This document shows, piece by piece, positions 28,467 through 37,205 of a DNA stretch of 64,000 bases; the stretch's first letter is position 1, and each line of letters begins with the position of its first letter. The stretch comes from Sulfurospirillaceae bacterium. GTDB lineage: Bacteria > Campylobacterota > Campylobacteria > Campylobacterales > Sulfurospirillaceae. The stretch lies in NCBI GenBank assembly GCA_028692875.1, contig JAQUWL010000005.1, positions 35,131 through 99,130 of the forward strand, in the 5' to 3' direction. The notes under the pieces were generated by a model. It had not been told where the DNA came from, ran no database searches, and saw only the letters and a list, made by a program, of their open reading frames with translations. The position numbers and the translations under genes are program-made.

Positions 28467-31400
28467 TGTTTTCTAAATTTTTTATCAACCGTCCAATCTT
28501 TGCAACGGTTATCTCCATATTGGTTGTTATCGCTGGTGTAATTGCCATAAAGGTACTTCCAGTTCAAGAGTATCCTAGCATAGCTCCTCCACAAATAACA
28601 GTATCTGCCACATATCCAGGAGCCGATGCACAAACACTTGCAAATACCGTTGCAGGACCTCTAGAAGAAGAAATTAACGGCGTCAGTGGAATGATTTATA
28701 TGAACTCGACCGCTGCTCCAAATGGTACAGTTTCTGTTAATGTCTATTTTCAAATCGGTACCGATGTAAATCAAGCCAAAGTAGATGTAAACAACCGTGT
28801 TCAAGTTGCCACCAACAAACTTCCAGAAGCGGTTAAAAGACTAGGTGTTACCACTACGGAGCGTTCTCCTGATATATTAAAAGTACTTGCATTTACCTCA
28901 AAAGATGAAGTCCACGATACGGCGTTTATCTCAAACTATGTCTTGATTAATATTCTTGATGATATAAAAAGAGTTCCAGGTATCGGCGATGCGATGATTT
29001 TTGGCAATAGAAATTATTCCATCCGTGTTTGGCTAAAGCCTGACAAACTTGCAACATATGGACTAACAACTGCTGAGGTTATAAGTGCCATTAAAAACCA
29101 AAACGAACAGTACGCCTCAGGTCAAATAGGTCAAGACCCGATGGAAAAAAACCCCGTTTTTACCTACACAGTCAAAACAGATGGTAGGCTTAAGACGCCC
29201 GAAGAGTTTGAAAATATAATTTTACGCTCCAATACAGATGGCTCCGCACTTAAGTTAAAAGATGTCTCAAGGATTGAGTTAGGTGTTGAGTCTTACTTTT
29301 TTGGGGGCATTTTCAACAAAAAACCGATGATTCCTGTTGGTATTTATCTAGCCTCTGGTGCCAATGCCTTGGAGGTTTCAGCACTTTTAGAGAAAAAACT
29401 CTCTGATATTTCGGTAAATTTTCCTCAAGACTTAGAGATAAACACGGCATACGACCCAACAAAGTTTGTGCGCGAATCCATAAATGAGGTTATCTTTACC
29501 CTTTTGCTCTCTATCGCCCTTGTTGTAGGTATCATCTATCTTTTCCTAGGCAATTTAAGAGCAACACTTATCCCAGTTGTTGCGATTCCTGTTTCTATCG
29601 TAGGAACTTTTGCTGGATTTTACGCAGCTGGATTTTCCATAAATCTTCTTACGCTTTTTGGATTAACTCTCGCCATAGGTCTTGTTGTTGATGATGCCAT
29701 CGTTGTTATTGAAAACGTGGAGCGTATACTAAAAGAAGATGACCATCTAAGCGTTAAAGAGGCAACCATCAAGGCGATGGGCGAGATAACAAATCCAGTT
29801 ATCGCTATCGTACTAGTTATCTCTGCGGTATTTATTCCTGCAGCTTTTATGGGCGGATTTAGTGGCATGATGTATAAACAATTTGCCGTTACCATCATCA
29901 TCTCCGTTGTAATATCTGGAATGGTTGCACTTACTTTAACACCTGCACTATGTGCTCTGTTTTTGAAAAAACATGAAAGCGAGCCTTTTTGGCCAATTCG
30001 CAAATTTAATGAACTATTTAACTTTGGAACATCTATGTTTGCAAAGGGGGTTCAAAAAACCATCAAATTTGGCATTTTCAATCTTATGCTATTTGGCATT
30101 ATGCTATTTGGTATATATGCCATTACTATTAAAATTCCGACAGGTCTAGTTCCAAACGAAGATAAAGGCTCTATTCTTGTCATCAACAATATGATGCCTG
30201 GAGCCTCACTTAATCGAACTCAAAAGGTAAGTAGCGATTTGAGTGATTTTCTACTACAGCATCCAGACGTTGAAAAAGTTGGTGGAATGTCTGGGCTTGA
30301 TTTTATCACACAAGCTTATAAAACCGATGCTGGTATTAACTTTGTTCGTTTAACTGATTGGGATAAACGACCTTTGCCATCCCAAACCTCTCAAGCCATT
30401 GCTGGCGATATGATGAAGGGACTTTCGCAAAACAAAGAGGCGATGCTTATAGCTGTTACCCCTCCGCCTATCATGGGAATGAGTACCACTGGCGGTTTTG
30501 AGATGTATATACAAGATAGAACTGGCGGAAGCATACAAACACTAGATGGCTATGTTAGAGAGATTTTGGCACGTGCAAATCAAAGCAAAGAGCTAGCTGC
30601 TATGCGAACAACACTTAACACAAGCGTTCCTCAATATCTTTTAAATGTAGATACCGAAAAAGCAAAAGCATTGGGGGTTGAGATTTCAGATATTTTTACT
30701 ACCATTCAAGCGAGTTTTGGAAACACCTACGCAAATGATTTTAACCTCTTTGGACGAACATATCGAGTCAATGTTCAAGCCGAGAGTGTCTTTAGACAAG
30801 GGGTTGAAAACTACGATGATATATTTGTAAAATCCAAAGAGGGAAGATTGATTCCTATTAGTGCATTGGCTTCTATAAAGCGTGTTATAGGACCATCTGT
30901 TGTGCAAAAATTTAACATGTTTCAAGCCGCTCAAATATCTGGACAACCAAGCGCAGGACATAGCTCTGGCGAGGCACTTAAGGCGATAGAAAAAATAGCA
31001 AAAGAGGTTTTGCCAATCGGATATACTGTCTCATGGGCTGGAACTTCATATCAAGAAAAAGAGCTAGAAAAAGGTAGTAACACCGCTTTTATCTATGCGA
31101 TTGTTTTTGTATTTTTGATTCTTGCGGCACTTTATGAGAGCTGGACAATCCCTTTTGCGGTAGTAGTAGCTGTCCCTTTTGCACTTTTAGGTGCAACTGC
31201 TTCAGTTTGGTTTAGAGAGTTACAAAATGACATATATTTTCAAGTCGGACTTGTCACACTTGTTGGATTGTCTGCTAAAAACGCTATCTTGATGGTAGAG
31301 TTTGCTATGCACAAACTTCGTGACGGGCATAACCTCCTTGATGCAACCATCATGGGAGCTAAAATCCGATTTCGACCTATCATCATGACCTCATTTGCTT

Positions 31401-31597
31401 TTATTGCAGGAACATTACCCCTTGCTATCAGCACAGGAGCAGGTTCAAATAGCCGTCATATCATAGGAACGACTGTTGTTGGAGGCATGGTAAGCTTGAC
31501 GCTAATAGGTGTCTTTTTCGTTCCGCTTTTCTTCTACCTTATCATGAGAACCAAAGAAAAATTTTCCAAAAAAAGAGTGTCACATGAAGAAAATTAA
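28466..31597 (+). CDS. cmeB: RND multidrug efflux pump, CmeB-like (HAE1)
   Basis: About 1043 residues, AcrB-type trimeric proton-driven pump. It has twelve membrane helices in two halves with large periplasmic loops, and begins MFSKFFINRPIFATVI. The proton-relay pair is intact (GLVVDDAIVVIENVER), and the second half has VGLSAKNAILMVEFA. The start is set at ATG 28466, which overlaps the cmeA stop in TGATG; a GTG lies three bases earlier. It captures drugs from the periplasm or outer leaflet. Confidence 0.9.
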   Translation: MFSKFFINRPIFATVISILVVIAGVIAIKVLPVQEYPSIAPPQITVSATYPGADAQTLANTVAGPLEEEINGVSGMIYMNSTAAPNGTVSVNVYFQIGTDVNQAKVDVNNRVQVATNKLPEAVKRLGVTTTERSPDILKVLAFTSKDEVHDTAFISNYVLINILDDIKRVPGIGDAMIFGNRNYSIRVWLKPDKLATYGLTTAEVISAIKNQNEQYASGQIGQDPMEKNPVFTYTVKTDGRLKTPEEFENIILRSNTDGSALKLKDVSRIELGVESYFFGGIFNKKPMIPVGIYLASGANALEVSALLEKKLSDISVNFPQDLEINTAYDPTKFVRESINEVIFTLLLSIALVVGIIYLFLGNLRATLIPVVAIPVSIVGTFAGFYAAGFSINLLTLFGLTLAIGLVVDDAIVVIENVERILKEDDHLSVKEATIKAMGEITNPVIAIVLVISAVFIPAAFMGGFSGMMYKQFAVTIIISVVISGMVALTLTPALCALFLKKHESEPFWPIRKFNELFNFGTSMFAKGVQKTIKFGIFNLMLFGIMLFGIYAITIKIPTGLVPNEDKGSILVINNMMPGASLNRTQKVSSDLSDFLLQHPDVEKVGGMSGLDFITQAYKTDAGINFVRLTDWDKRPLPSQTSQAIAGDMMKGLSQNKEAMLIAVTPPPIMGMSTTGGFEMYIQDRTGGSIQTLDGYVREILARANQSKELAAMRTTLNTSVPQYLLNVDTEKAKALGVEISDIFTTIQASFGNTYANDFNLFGRTYRVNVQAESVFRQGVENYDDIFVKSKEGRLIPISALASIKRVIGPSVVQKFNMFQAAQISGQPSAGHSSGEALKAIEKIAKEVLPIGYTVSWAGTSYQEKELEKGSNTAFIYAIVFVFLILAALYESWTIPFAVVVAVPFALLGATASVWFRELQNDIYFQVGLVTLVGLSAKNAILMVEFAMHKLRDGHNLLDATIMGAKIRFRPIIMTSFAFIAGTLPLAISTGAGSNSRHIIGTTVVGGMVSLTLIGVFFVPLFFYLIMRTKEKFSKKRVSHEEN

Positions 31598-32957
31598 TCT
31601 TATCTGCTTAAGCACGCTAATATTTTTAAGCGGATGCGTTAATGCACCAGAGCTAAAGGTGCCAACTTTTGAAAAACCTACTATGCAGACATCTGCAAAC
31701 TCTTTGAGCCAAGATTGGTGGAAACTTTTTAAAGACGATACGCTCAATGCGCTTGTGGACGAAGCACTTAAAAATAACGATGATTTAAAGTTGGCGATAA
31801 GTCGAATTGAGCGTGCCAGAGAAGTTTATGGACTTAGCGAAGCAAATGAAATGCCAAACATCACTGGAAATGCTGGCTTTAGCAGAGATAAGCTTAGCAA
31901 ACAAAAACACTCAAGCGCAGGAGATGAGTTTAGCGACCATAAGGTAAGTCTTAGTGCTAGATATGAGTTTGATTTTTGGGATAAACTCAAAAACCAAACA
32001 GAGTCAGACAGAGCACTTTTTCTCTCTACTCAAAGCAAAAAAGAGACTCTTCAAATCTCTCTTGTCGCAGATGTTGTCAAAAACTATTTTAAACTTGTCT
32101 CCTTACATGTAAAGGCTGAGATTCTCAACAAGACAGTTGAAACATACCGCCAAACTTATGAATTTAGACAAAAGCAGTATCAGCTCGGTGCTATAAATGA
32201 GCTGGTCTTAGCACAATCAAAAGCACAATACGCAAGTGCCAAAGTAGCTATGCAGCCCCTAAAAGAGTCTATTGCATTGCAAAATTCTGCTCTCAATCTA
32301 CTTTTGGGCAGAGAGCCAAAAAGCATATTTGAAAAAAGCATTGCAATGGATACAAAACTTCCTCTACATGTAAGTATTCCTAGCGGACTATCCTCTTCGC
32401 TTTTGGAAAATAGACCTGACATCAAAGATGCGTTAGAAGTATTGAAAAGCAAAAATGCACTTATCGGCGTCGAGAAGGCTGCTTATTTTCCTAGCATATC
32501 ACTTAGTGGAACGCTGGGACTACAAAGCGAAGAGCTAGGCAATATACTAAAATCAGGTGCTGGCATGTGGAGTTTTGGGCCAAGCCTTAGTGTTCCTATT
32601 TTTGATTTTGAGCGTATTAAAACTCGTGTAAAAATCTCTGAGGCGGACTTAAAAATAGCTATGATTGAGTATGAGAAAACTGTTAAAAATGCCTATCGAG
32701 AAGTCTTTGATGCTCTTGAACAAAACGCTATCGCTCGCCAAAAGCTTTCACTTCAAGAAGAAGAGAAAGAGGCTTATGCCAAAACTCTTGCTCTTGCTTC
32801 AAAGCGTTTTGAACTGGGAAAAGATAGTTATCTAGAAGTTCTTGATGCCCAAAAAGGCGTTCTTAATACTTCGCTTTTAGAAGTTACTGCCAAAGAACAG
32901 GTTTTAAACTATCAAGTTGCGTTATTTAAAGCACTCGGTGGTGGCTGGAAAAACTAA
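31584..32957 (+). CDS. cmeC: Outer-membrane efflux lipoprotein, CmeC-like (NodT/TolC family)
   Basis: 457 residues with a lipoprotein signal ending LSGC (about residue 17) and two OEP repeats of TolC type. NodT marks include DWWKLFKDDTLNALVDEAL and RPDIKDALEVL. It forms the trimeric barrel and tunnel that opens the CmeAB complex to the outside. It overlaps cmeB by 14 bases. Two TACATGTA palindromes lie inside it. Confidence 0.88.
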   Translation: MKKINLICLSTLIFLSGCVNAPELKVPTFEKPTMQTSANSLSQDWWKLFKDDTLNALVDEALKNNDDLKLAISRIERAREVYGLSEANEMPNITGNAGFSRDKLSKQKHSSAGDEFSDHKVSLSARYEFDFWDKLKNQTESDRALFLSTQSKKETLQISLVADVVKNYFKLVSLHVKAEILNKTVETYRQTYEFRQKQYQLGAINELVLAQSKAQYASAKVAMQPLKESIALQNSALNLLLGREPKSIFEKSIAMDTKLPLHVSIPSGLSSSLLENRPDIKDALEVLKSKNALIGVEKAAYFPSISLSGTLGLQSEELGNILKSGAGMWSFGPSLSVPIFDFERIKTRVKISEADLKIAMIEYEKTVKNAYREVFDALEQNAIARQKLSLQEEEKEAYAKTLALASKRFELGKDSYLEVLDAQKGVLNTSLLEVTAKEQVLNYQVALFKALGGGWKN

Positions 32958-32972
32958 TATTTTCAAATAGCC

Positions 32973-33395
32973 TTAGACAAATTTTGAGACAAACTCTCTG
33001 AGTGTTTCAGCGTCTAAGGCTCCAGAAATTCGCTTTATCTCTTTGCCATTTTTAAAAACTATAAGTGTTGGAATGCTTCGTATCTTGAAGCGAGAAGCCA
33101 AAAATTGCTCATCTTGAGTATTTATTTTTGCAAACAAAACCTTCAACGCAAATTCGCCAGAAACCTCTTTAAATACTGGCGACATCATCTTGCAAGGACC
33201 GCACCACGGTGCCCAAAAATCAACAATCACAGGGATATCGCTACGGCTTAACACTCTGTCTATATCGTCACTGCTTAGATTTGCTGGGTGTGGCTCTAGG
33301 AGTGATTTTTTGCATTTTCCGCAATTTACCTTGAGATAGCTCTCTTTATGTGGAACATTATTGATACCTAAACAGTGTGGACAAATAATTTTCAT
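32973..33395 (-). CDS. trxC: Thioredoxin with N-terminal zinc ribbon (TrxC/Trx2 type)
   Basis: 140 residues. The first 30 hold CPHC...CGKC (Cys 5, 8, 25, 28), a zinc ribbon as in E. coli Trx2. The thioredoxin fold follows, with active site WCGPC (64-68), the cis-Pro segment IRSIPTLIVF and a conserved GA loop. It reduces protein disulfides in the cytosol and is often linked to oxidative stress. The gene is convergent with cmeC and stands alone. Confidence 0.9.
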   Translation of the reverse strand: MKIICPHCLGINNVPHKESYLKVNCGKCKKSLLEPHPANLSSDDIDRVLSRSDIPVIVDFWAPWCGPCKMMSPVFKEVSGEFALKVLFAKINTQDEQFLASRFKIRSIPTLIVFKNGKEIKRISGALDAETLREFVSKFV

Positions 33396-33419
33396 AAAAA
33401 CTCCTCCTTAAAGCCAAAA

Positions 33420-33731
33420 CTAAAGCGTTCCGTACTCAATAGCGGTTTTGGTATAAAAAATAGATGGCTTTGTTTGAGACAATAGCTTGAAAAGTTTTTC
33501 GCACTGCATCTCATCAACCACCATGACAATCTCAACAGGCTGATCGGCTAGCTCGAAAAAATTGGCACTATGCAACACTCCATCTCGCCCAAAACCCTTA
33601 GAGGCATTAAATACACTAATGCCACCAGCTCCCACTGACTTAGCTACACCAATAAGCCAATCAACCATACTTTCGCCTTGGTGTTGTCTATTTTGAAGGG
33701 TTGAAAAAATAAGTTGAAATCCTTGCATCAA
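33420..33731 (-). CDS. DUF190 family protein
   Basis: 103-residue PII-like small protein of DUF190 ([51 protein letters not shown]). Members are regularly encoded beside CrcB/FluC, and here the two overlap by 4 bases. A modulating role in fluoride export is inferred only from that linkage. Confidence 0.8.
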   Translation of the reverse strand: MMQGFQLIFSTLQNRQHQGESMVDWLIGVAKSVGAGGISVFNASKGFGRDGVLHSANFFELADQPVEIVMVVDEMQCEKLFKLLSQTKPSIFYTKTAIEYGTL

Positions 33732-34117
33732 AGACTCCTATTTTGAAAAAATACATACGTAGCGATACCTAAAAACGTCATCGCCACAGAGCCTACTACA
33801 TGTAAGCCCACAGCACTCAATGCTATAAAAAAACGACCTTGTTGCAACGAGGAAACTATCTCTGCGCTAAAAGTACTAAAGGTTGTAAGACCTCCCAAAA
33901 AACCAGTTATGATAAAAAGTTTCCACTCTGGCGATATGGCACTATTTGTGGCAAAAAAAGCCATTGCTAGACCGATAAGATACCCACCTAGCAAGTTTGA
34001 AGATAGTGTACCAAAGGGGATAGCAGGATAAAAAGCATTTAGCTTTACGCCCAAAAACCAGCGCAACAATGCGCCTATTCCAGCACCAGAGGCAATAGCA
34101 AAAACTGTTTGCATCAT
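33728..34117 (-). CDS. crcB: Fluoride channel CrcB/FluC
   Basis: 129 residues with four membrane helices. Family signatures: [25 protein letters not shown] (contains the pore Asn), [13 protein letters not shown] (Phe box and central Na+ site). It is a dual-topology dimer exporting F-. I looked for a fluoride riboswitch in the 149 bases upstream (34118-34266) and see none, so expression may be constitutive. Confidence 0.92.
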   Translation of the reverse strand: MMQTVFAIASGAGIGALLRWFLGVKLNAFYPAIPFGTLSSNLLGGYLIGLAMAFFATNSAISPEWKLFIITGFLGGLTTFSTFSAEIVSSLQQGRFFIALSAVGLHVVGSVAMTFLGIATYVFFQNRSL

Positions 34118-34207
34118 AGTTTTTCCTTTTTAAAATCCCTATGTTTATCCGAAAAGACGATTTTATTATAGCAACTTAAGTCTAAATTGACCAATAAAAC
34201 TTATCAA

Positions 34208-34240
34208 TGTTACCACCTTGTAACAACTTCTTTTTATAAT
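34208..34240 (+). promoter_or_regulatory. Dyad and -10 element upstream of the OlsF-like gene
   Basis: Inverted repeat TGTTAC-N6-GTAACA (34208-34225) lies just upstream of a perfect TATAAT (34235-34240). A strong GGGGG ribosome site precedes the ATG. The dyad occupies the usual -35 position, so it may bind an activator or repressor. Confidence 0.4.
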
Positions 34241-34266
34241 GAAACCTTAAAATTAGGGGGCACAAT

Positions 34267-36132
34267 ATGATTGATATTGAAAAAACACTCGCACTTAAAT
34301 ATCCCGATATCGTAAACTATCCGTCAATGATAAGAAATTTTATAGTCTATATTTTAAAAAAAATACTTCATCAAGACGAGATAAACAAGTTTTTAATGCA
34401 AGGCGATAAATACAGTGGTTTTGATTTTGTGGAGGCGGTTTTGGAGTATTTTAACTTCAGCTATACAGTATCAAGCAAAGACAAAACAAACATACCCTCT
34501 TCTGGTCGAGTTATCATCATCGCCAACCATCCGCTAGGAGCTTTGGATGCATTGGCACTTATCGGTCTGGTAAAAGAGGTTAGAAGCGATATAAAAGTCT
34601 TGGCAAATGATGTTTTAATGCAAATAGAGCCTTTGCAAGAAATTCTCATTCCTGTTGATACGTTGGGTGGAGCAACAGCAGAAGAGTCACTCAAAAAAAT
34701 TTATGACGCACTCAAGCAAGATGAAGCGTTGATAGTTTTTCCCTCAGGCGAAGTCTCAAGAGCACATCCTACAGGCATAAAAGATAAAAAATGGAAAAAG
34801 GGATTTTTGAAATTTGCACAAAAAACAAACTCACCCATACTGCCCGTTTTCATAGATGCTAAAAACTCAACACTCTTTTACACTCTCTCTTTGTTGAGCA
34901 AAAAAATATCTACTTTTTTACTTGCAAATGAGATGTTTAAAAAACGCTCCAAAGTTATAAATTTTAAAATAGGCGAAACAATATCCTACAAAACACTCCA
35001 AAACTCAAAATTAAGCGATACAACACTTATCAATCTTCTCAAAAAACATCTATACAGAATAAGCAAAGATAAAAACGGCATCTTTGCAACACAAAAGTCT
35101 ATCGCACATCCAGAAGAGCGCAAAACGATAAGAAATGAGCTAAAAAATTCTAAGGTCTTAGGTGAGACTAGCGATGGAAAAAAGATATATCTTTTTGAAC
35201 ACGAGTGGGGCTCGGCTGTTATGAAAGAGATAGGACGTCCAAGAGAGCTGACTTTTCGCAAAGTTGAAGAGGGAACGGGTTACAAAAGAGATGTTGACAA
35301 CTTTGATAAACACTACAAACATATCATATTGTGGGACGATGAAGAGCTAGAAATCGCTGGCGCATACAGAATCGGCGAGGCAAATTTCATTAAAGAAAAA
35401 TTTGGCAATGAGGGATTTTACTCAAATACCCTTTTTGAATTTGGCAAAGATTTTGAGCCATACTTGAAAGACTCTATCGAGCTTGGAAGAAGTTTTGTCC
35501 AACCCAAATACTGGGGAACAAGAGCACTTGACTATCTTTGGCAAGGCATAGGGGCGTATCTTCACAAAAATCCAAATATCCGCTACATGTACGGACCTGT
35601 GAGCTTGAGCGATGTGTACCCAAAGGTTGCAAAAAACCTCATAATCTCATTTTATACTCTATACTTTTCACTGCCATTGTCACTTGTTAATGCAAAAAAT
35701 GGATATTTTATGGGCGAAATCGAACATCAAGAGGCACTCTCTTTTTTCAAAAAAAATGACTACAAAGCAGACCTTACAACACTCAAAGAGCAGTTGTCGC
35801 ATATGGACTTGAACATCCCAACTCTCTATAAGCAGTATGTTGAGCTGTGCGATGATGGGGGCATCTTTTTTATGGATTATAATATCGACAAAGATTTTGC
35901 CAACTGCGTCGATAGCTTTATACTTGTTGATATCACAAAGATAAAAGAGGCAAAAAAAGCAAGGTATATCAAGCAGAAAAGCCGAGTTTGGATTTATTGG
36001 TTATATGATTGTTGGGTCAAAGAAATAGAAAAGAGTATAGTTTTACCAATAAACTTCTTTCACTACTCCGCGGACATTAGCGTGTTTAGATATTCAACAA
36101 TGTTTTTGTCCTCACGCTTAGTGTACTCTTGA
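34267..36132 (+). CDS. Bifunctional acyltransferase, OlsF-like (ornithine lipid type)
   Basis: 621 residues in two parts. The N-terminal half is a PlsC-type O-acyltransferase: NHPLGALD (HX4D, His at about 88) and FPSGE (about 157-161). The C-terminal half (about 310-500) is a GNAT/OlsB-like N-acyltransferase (AGAYRIGEA, ELGRSFVQPKYWG, GPVSLSD). This matches OlsF, which makes ornithine lipids with both steps on one chain. The amino-acid headgroup is not provable here. The last 70 bases overlap antisense with hepT, and the C-terminal tail looks like it was rebuilt from the neighbouring island. Confidence 0.65.
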   Translation: MIDIEKTLALKYPDIVNYPSMIRNFIVYILKKILHQDEINKFLMQGDKYSGFDFVEAVLEYFNFSYTVSSKDKTNIPSSGRVIIIANHPLGALDALALIGLVKEVRSDIKVLANDVLMQIEPLQEILIPVDTLGGATAEESLKKIYDALKQDEALIVFPSGEVSRAHPTGIKDKKWKKGFLKFAQKTNSPILPVFIDAKNSTLFYTLSLLSKKISTFLLANEMFKKRSKVINFKIGETISYKTLQNSKLSDTTLINLLKKHLYRISKDKNGIFATQKSIAHPEERKTIRNELKNSKVLGETSDGKKIYLFEHEWGSAVMKEIGRPRELTFRKVEEGTGYKRDVDNFDKHYKHIILWDDEELEIAGAYRIGEANFIKEKFGNEGFYSNTLFEFGKDFEPYLKDSIELGRSFVQPKYWGTRALDYLWQGIGAYLHKNPNIRYMYGPVSLSDVYPKVAKNLIISFYTLYFSLPLSLVNAKNGYFMGEIEHQEALSFFKKNDYKADLTTLKEQLSHMDLNIPTLYKQYVELCDDGGIFFMDYNIDKDFANCVDSFILVDITKIKEAKKARYIKQKSRVWIYWLYDCWVKEIEKSIVLPINFFHYSADISVFRYSTMFLSSRLVYS

Positions 36133-36518
36133 ATAGTCAATACAAGTGCTTCTTGTATGTTAAATTGGCTAGATACCATAGAAAGTAGGTCTTCGTTTAA
36201 ATCATTAAGTTTGTCTGTTACGATATCCCATACTTCATCAGCATCAATGCCAAAATATCCATGAGCAATTACATTTCTAAAATTAACAATTTTTCGAAAA
36301 TACGAGGGGGCTAAGTCATCAAAGCTTTCGTTTTCTAAAAGATAATTAAGTGATTCACCAATAATTTCAAAAGCTCTCATAGTTGCATCCCAGTGAAGCG
36401 AGTTTCCCTGTAGCTGTTGTCCATCTCTAAACATAGCAGTATATGATTTTATTTTATAAATAGAAATGAATACATCAATGATAAATAGTTCAATATCCCT
36501 TGCATTTTTACTACGCAT
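36063..36518 (-). CDS. hepT: HEPN-domain toxin HepT (DUF86)
   Basis: 151-residue HEPN protein with the RNase/toxin motif RNVIAHGYF (Arg 81, Asn 82, His 86; R-X4-H spacing). HepT toxins are RNases or are held inactive by MntA through AMPylation of the Tyr in the HGYF region, as shown for other bacteria. It overlaps the upstream mntA by 8 bases (antitoxin first), the standard order. It is the first gene of the accessory island and runs 70 bases into the 3' end of the acyltransferase gene. Confidence 0.88.
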   Translation of the reverse strand: MRSKNARDIELFIIDVFISIYKIKSYTAMFRDGQQLQGNSLHWDATMRAFEIIGESLNYLLENESFDDLAPSYFRKIVNFRNVIAHGYFGIDADEVWDIVTDKLNDLNEDLLSMVSSQFNIQEALVLTIQEYTKREDKNIVEYLNTLMSAE

Positions 36519-36801
36519 AAAGAATCTCTTGAGCTATTTTTTGTTTATAAAATTCTCGAAAACTATCAAAATATCCTATATCAACAGGTACTTTAAAATG
36601 GTTTTGAAGATGTTCTCTTAAATCATCACGTAGAAAGAAATCTTTTTTACTTGTTGTAATAGCTAAGTCAATATCACTGTATTCATCTGCCATGTCTTTA
36701 GCATAACTCCCAAATAAACCTATTTTTGTGACAGAATACTTTTGATAAAGTTCATCTTTATGTGCGCGAAGAAACGCTAAAATCTCTTCTTTACTCATCA
36801 T
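36511..36801 (-). CDS. mntA: Minimal nucleotidyltransferase antitoxin MntA
   Basis: 96-residue MNT-fold protein. The catalytic pattern is complete: GSYAKDMADEYSDIDLAI (Gly-Ser 31-32, Asp 43 and 45), with the third acidic position near VDIGYFD. It can therefore be expected to AMPylate HepT. AAGGAGG stands before the ATG at 36801; ATG 36798 is equally possible. TATAAT lies upstream on the same strand. Confidence 0.87.
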   Translation of the reverse strand: MMSKEEILAFLRAHKDELYQKYSVTKIGLFGSYAKDMADEYSDIDLAITTSKKDFFLRDDLREHLQNHFKVPVDIGYFDSFREFYKQKIAQEILYA

Positions 36802-36867
36802 ATCTGCCTCCTTAAAGTTGGTATATTATAGCACATCAAGGCACTAAATCACTTTTACATGTAAGGT

Positions 36868-37053
36868 TTATTTCTTGCTGACCTTTTCTTTGAGTGCTTC
36901 TAACTTCTCGTAGTTCTCTTTGGCACTTTCTATTGCCTCTTCAAACGCAAAACCTTGCATGATGATTTTATACAAGTTTGGTTTTTCTTTTCGCCAATTT
37001 CTAAGCGTCATAGGTGTTACGCCTAAATATCCTGCCATATCTCGCTGAGTCAT
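36868..37053 (-). CDS. Small HTH DNA-binding protein
   Basis: 61 residues: an N-terminal helix-turn-helix (MTQRDMAGYLGVTPMTLRNWRKEKP) followed by a charged helical tail. The ATG has AAGG upstream. It diverges from the type III mod gene and could control it, like a C protein, or be a relic of another system. Not recognised beyond the HTH. A TACATGTA palindrome lies 5-12 bases after its stop. Confidence 0.6.
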   Translation of the reverse strand: MTQRDMAGYLGVTPMTLRNWRKEKPNLYKIIMQGFAFEEAIESAKENYEKLEALKEKVSKK

Positions 37054-37159
37054 TTATCGCCTTTTTTATTATAAAAGTAACTCAAAGAAGATAACTACTC
37101 AACGAGCAACATAGTTGCCTTTTATCTAAAATTAAAGCAATATTTTTGCCTTGCTCAGA

Positions 37160-37165
37160 TATAAT
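37160..37165 (+). promoter_or_regulatory. -10 element for mod-res
   Basis: TATAAT 41 bases before ATG 37206. Its position means an upstream TTG/ATG start at 37146 or 37164 could not be transcribed from it, which decides the mod start. Confidence 0.5.
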
Positions 37166-37205
37166 GGAAAGCATTTTTCTAATTTTCTTAAAAAAGAGCA
37201 AAATA

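Noticed and set aside
34118..34266. Fluoride riboswitch before crcB
   Set aside because: The conserved pseudoknot sequence is not visible in this gap on either strand.
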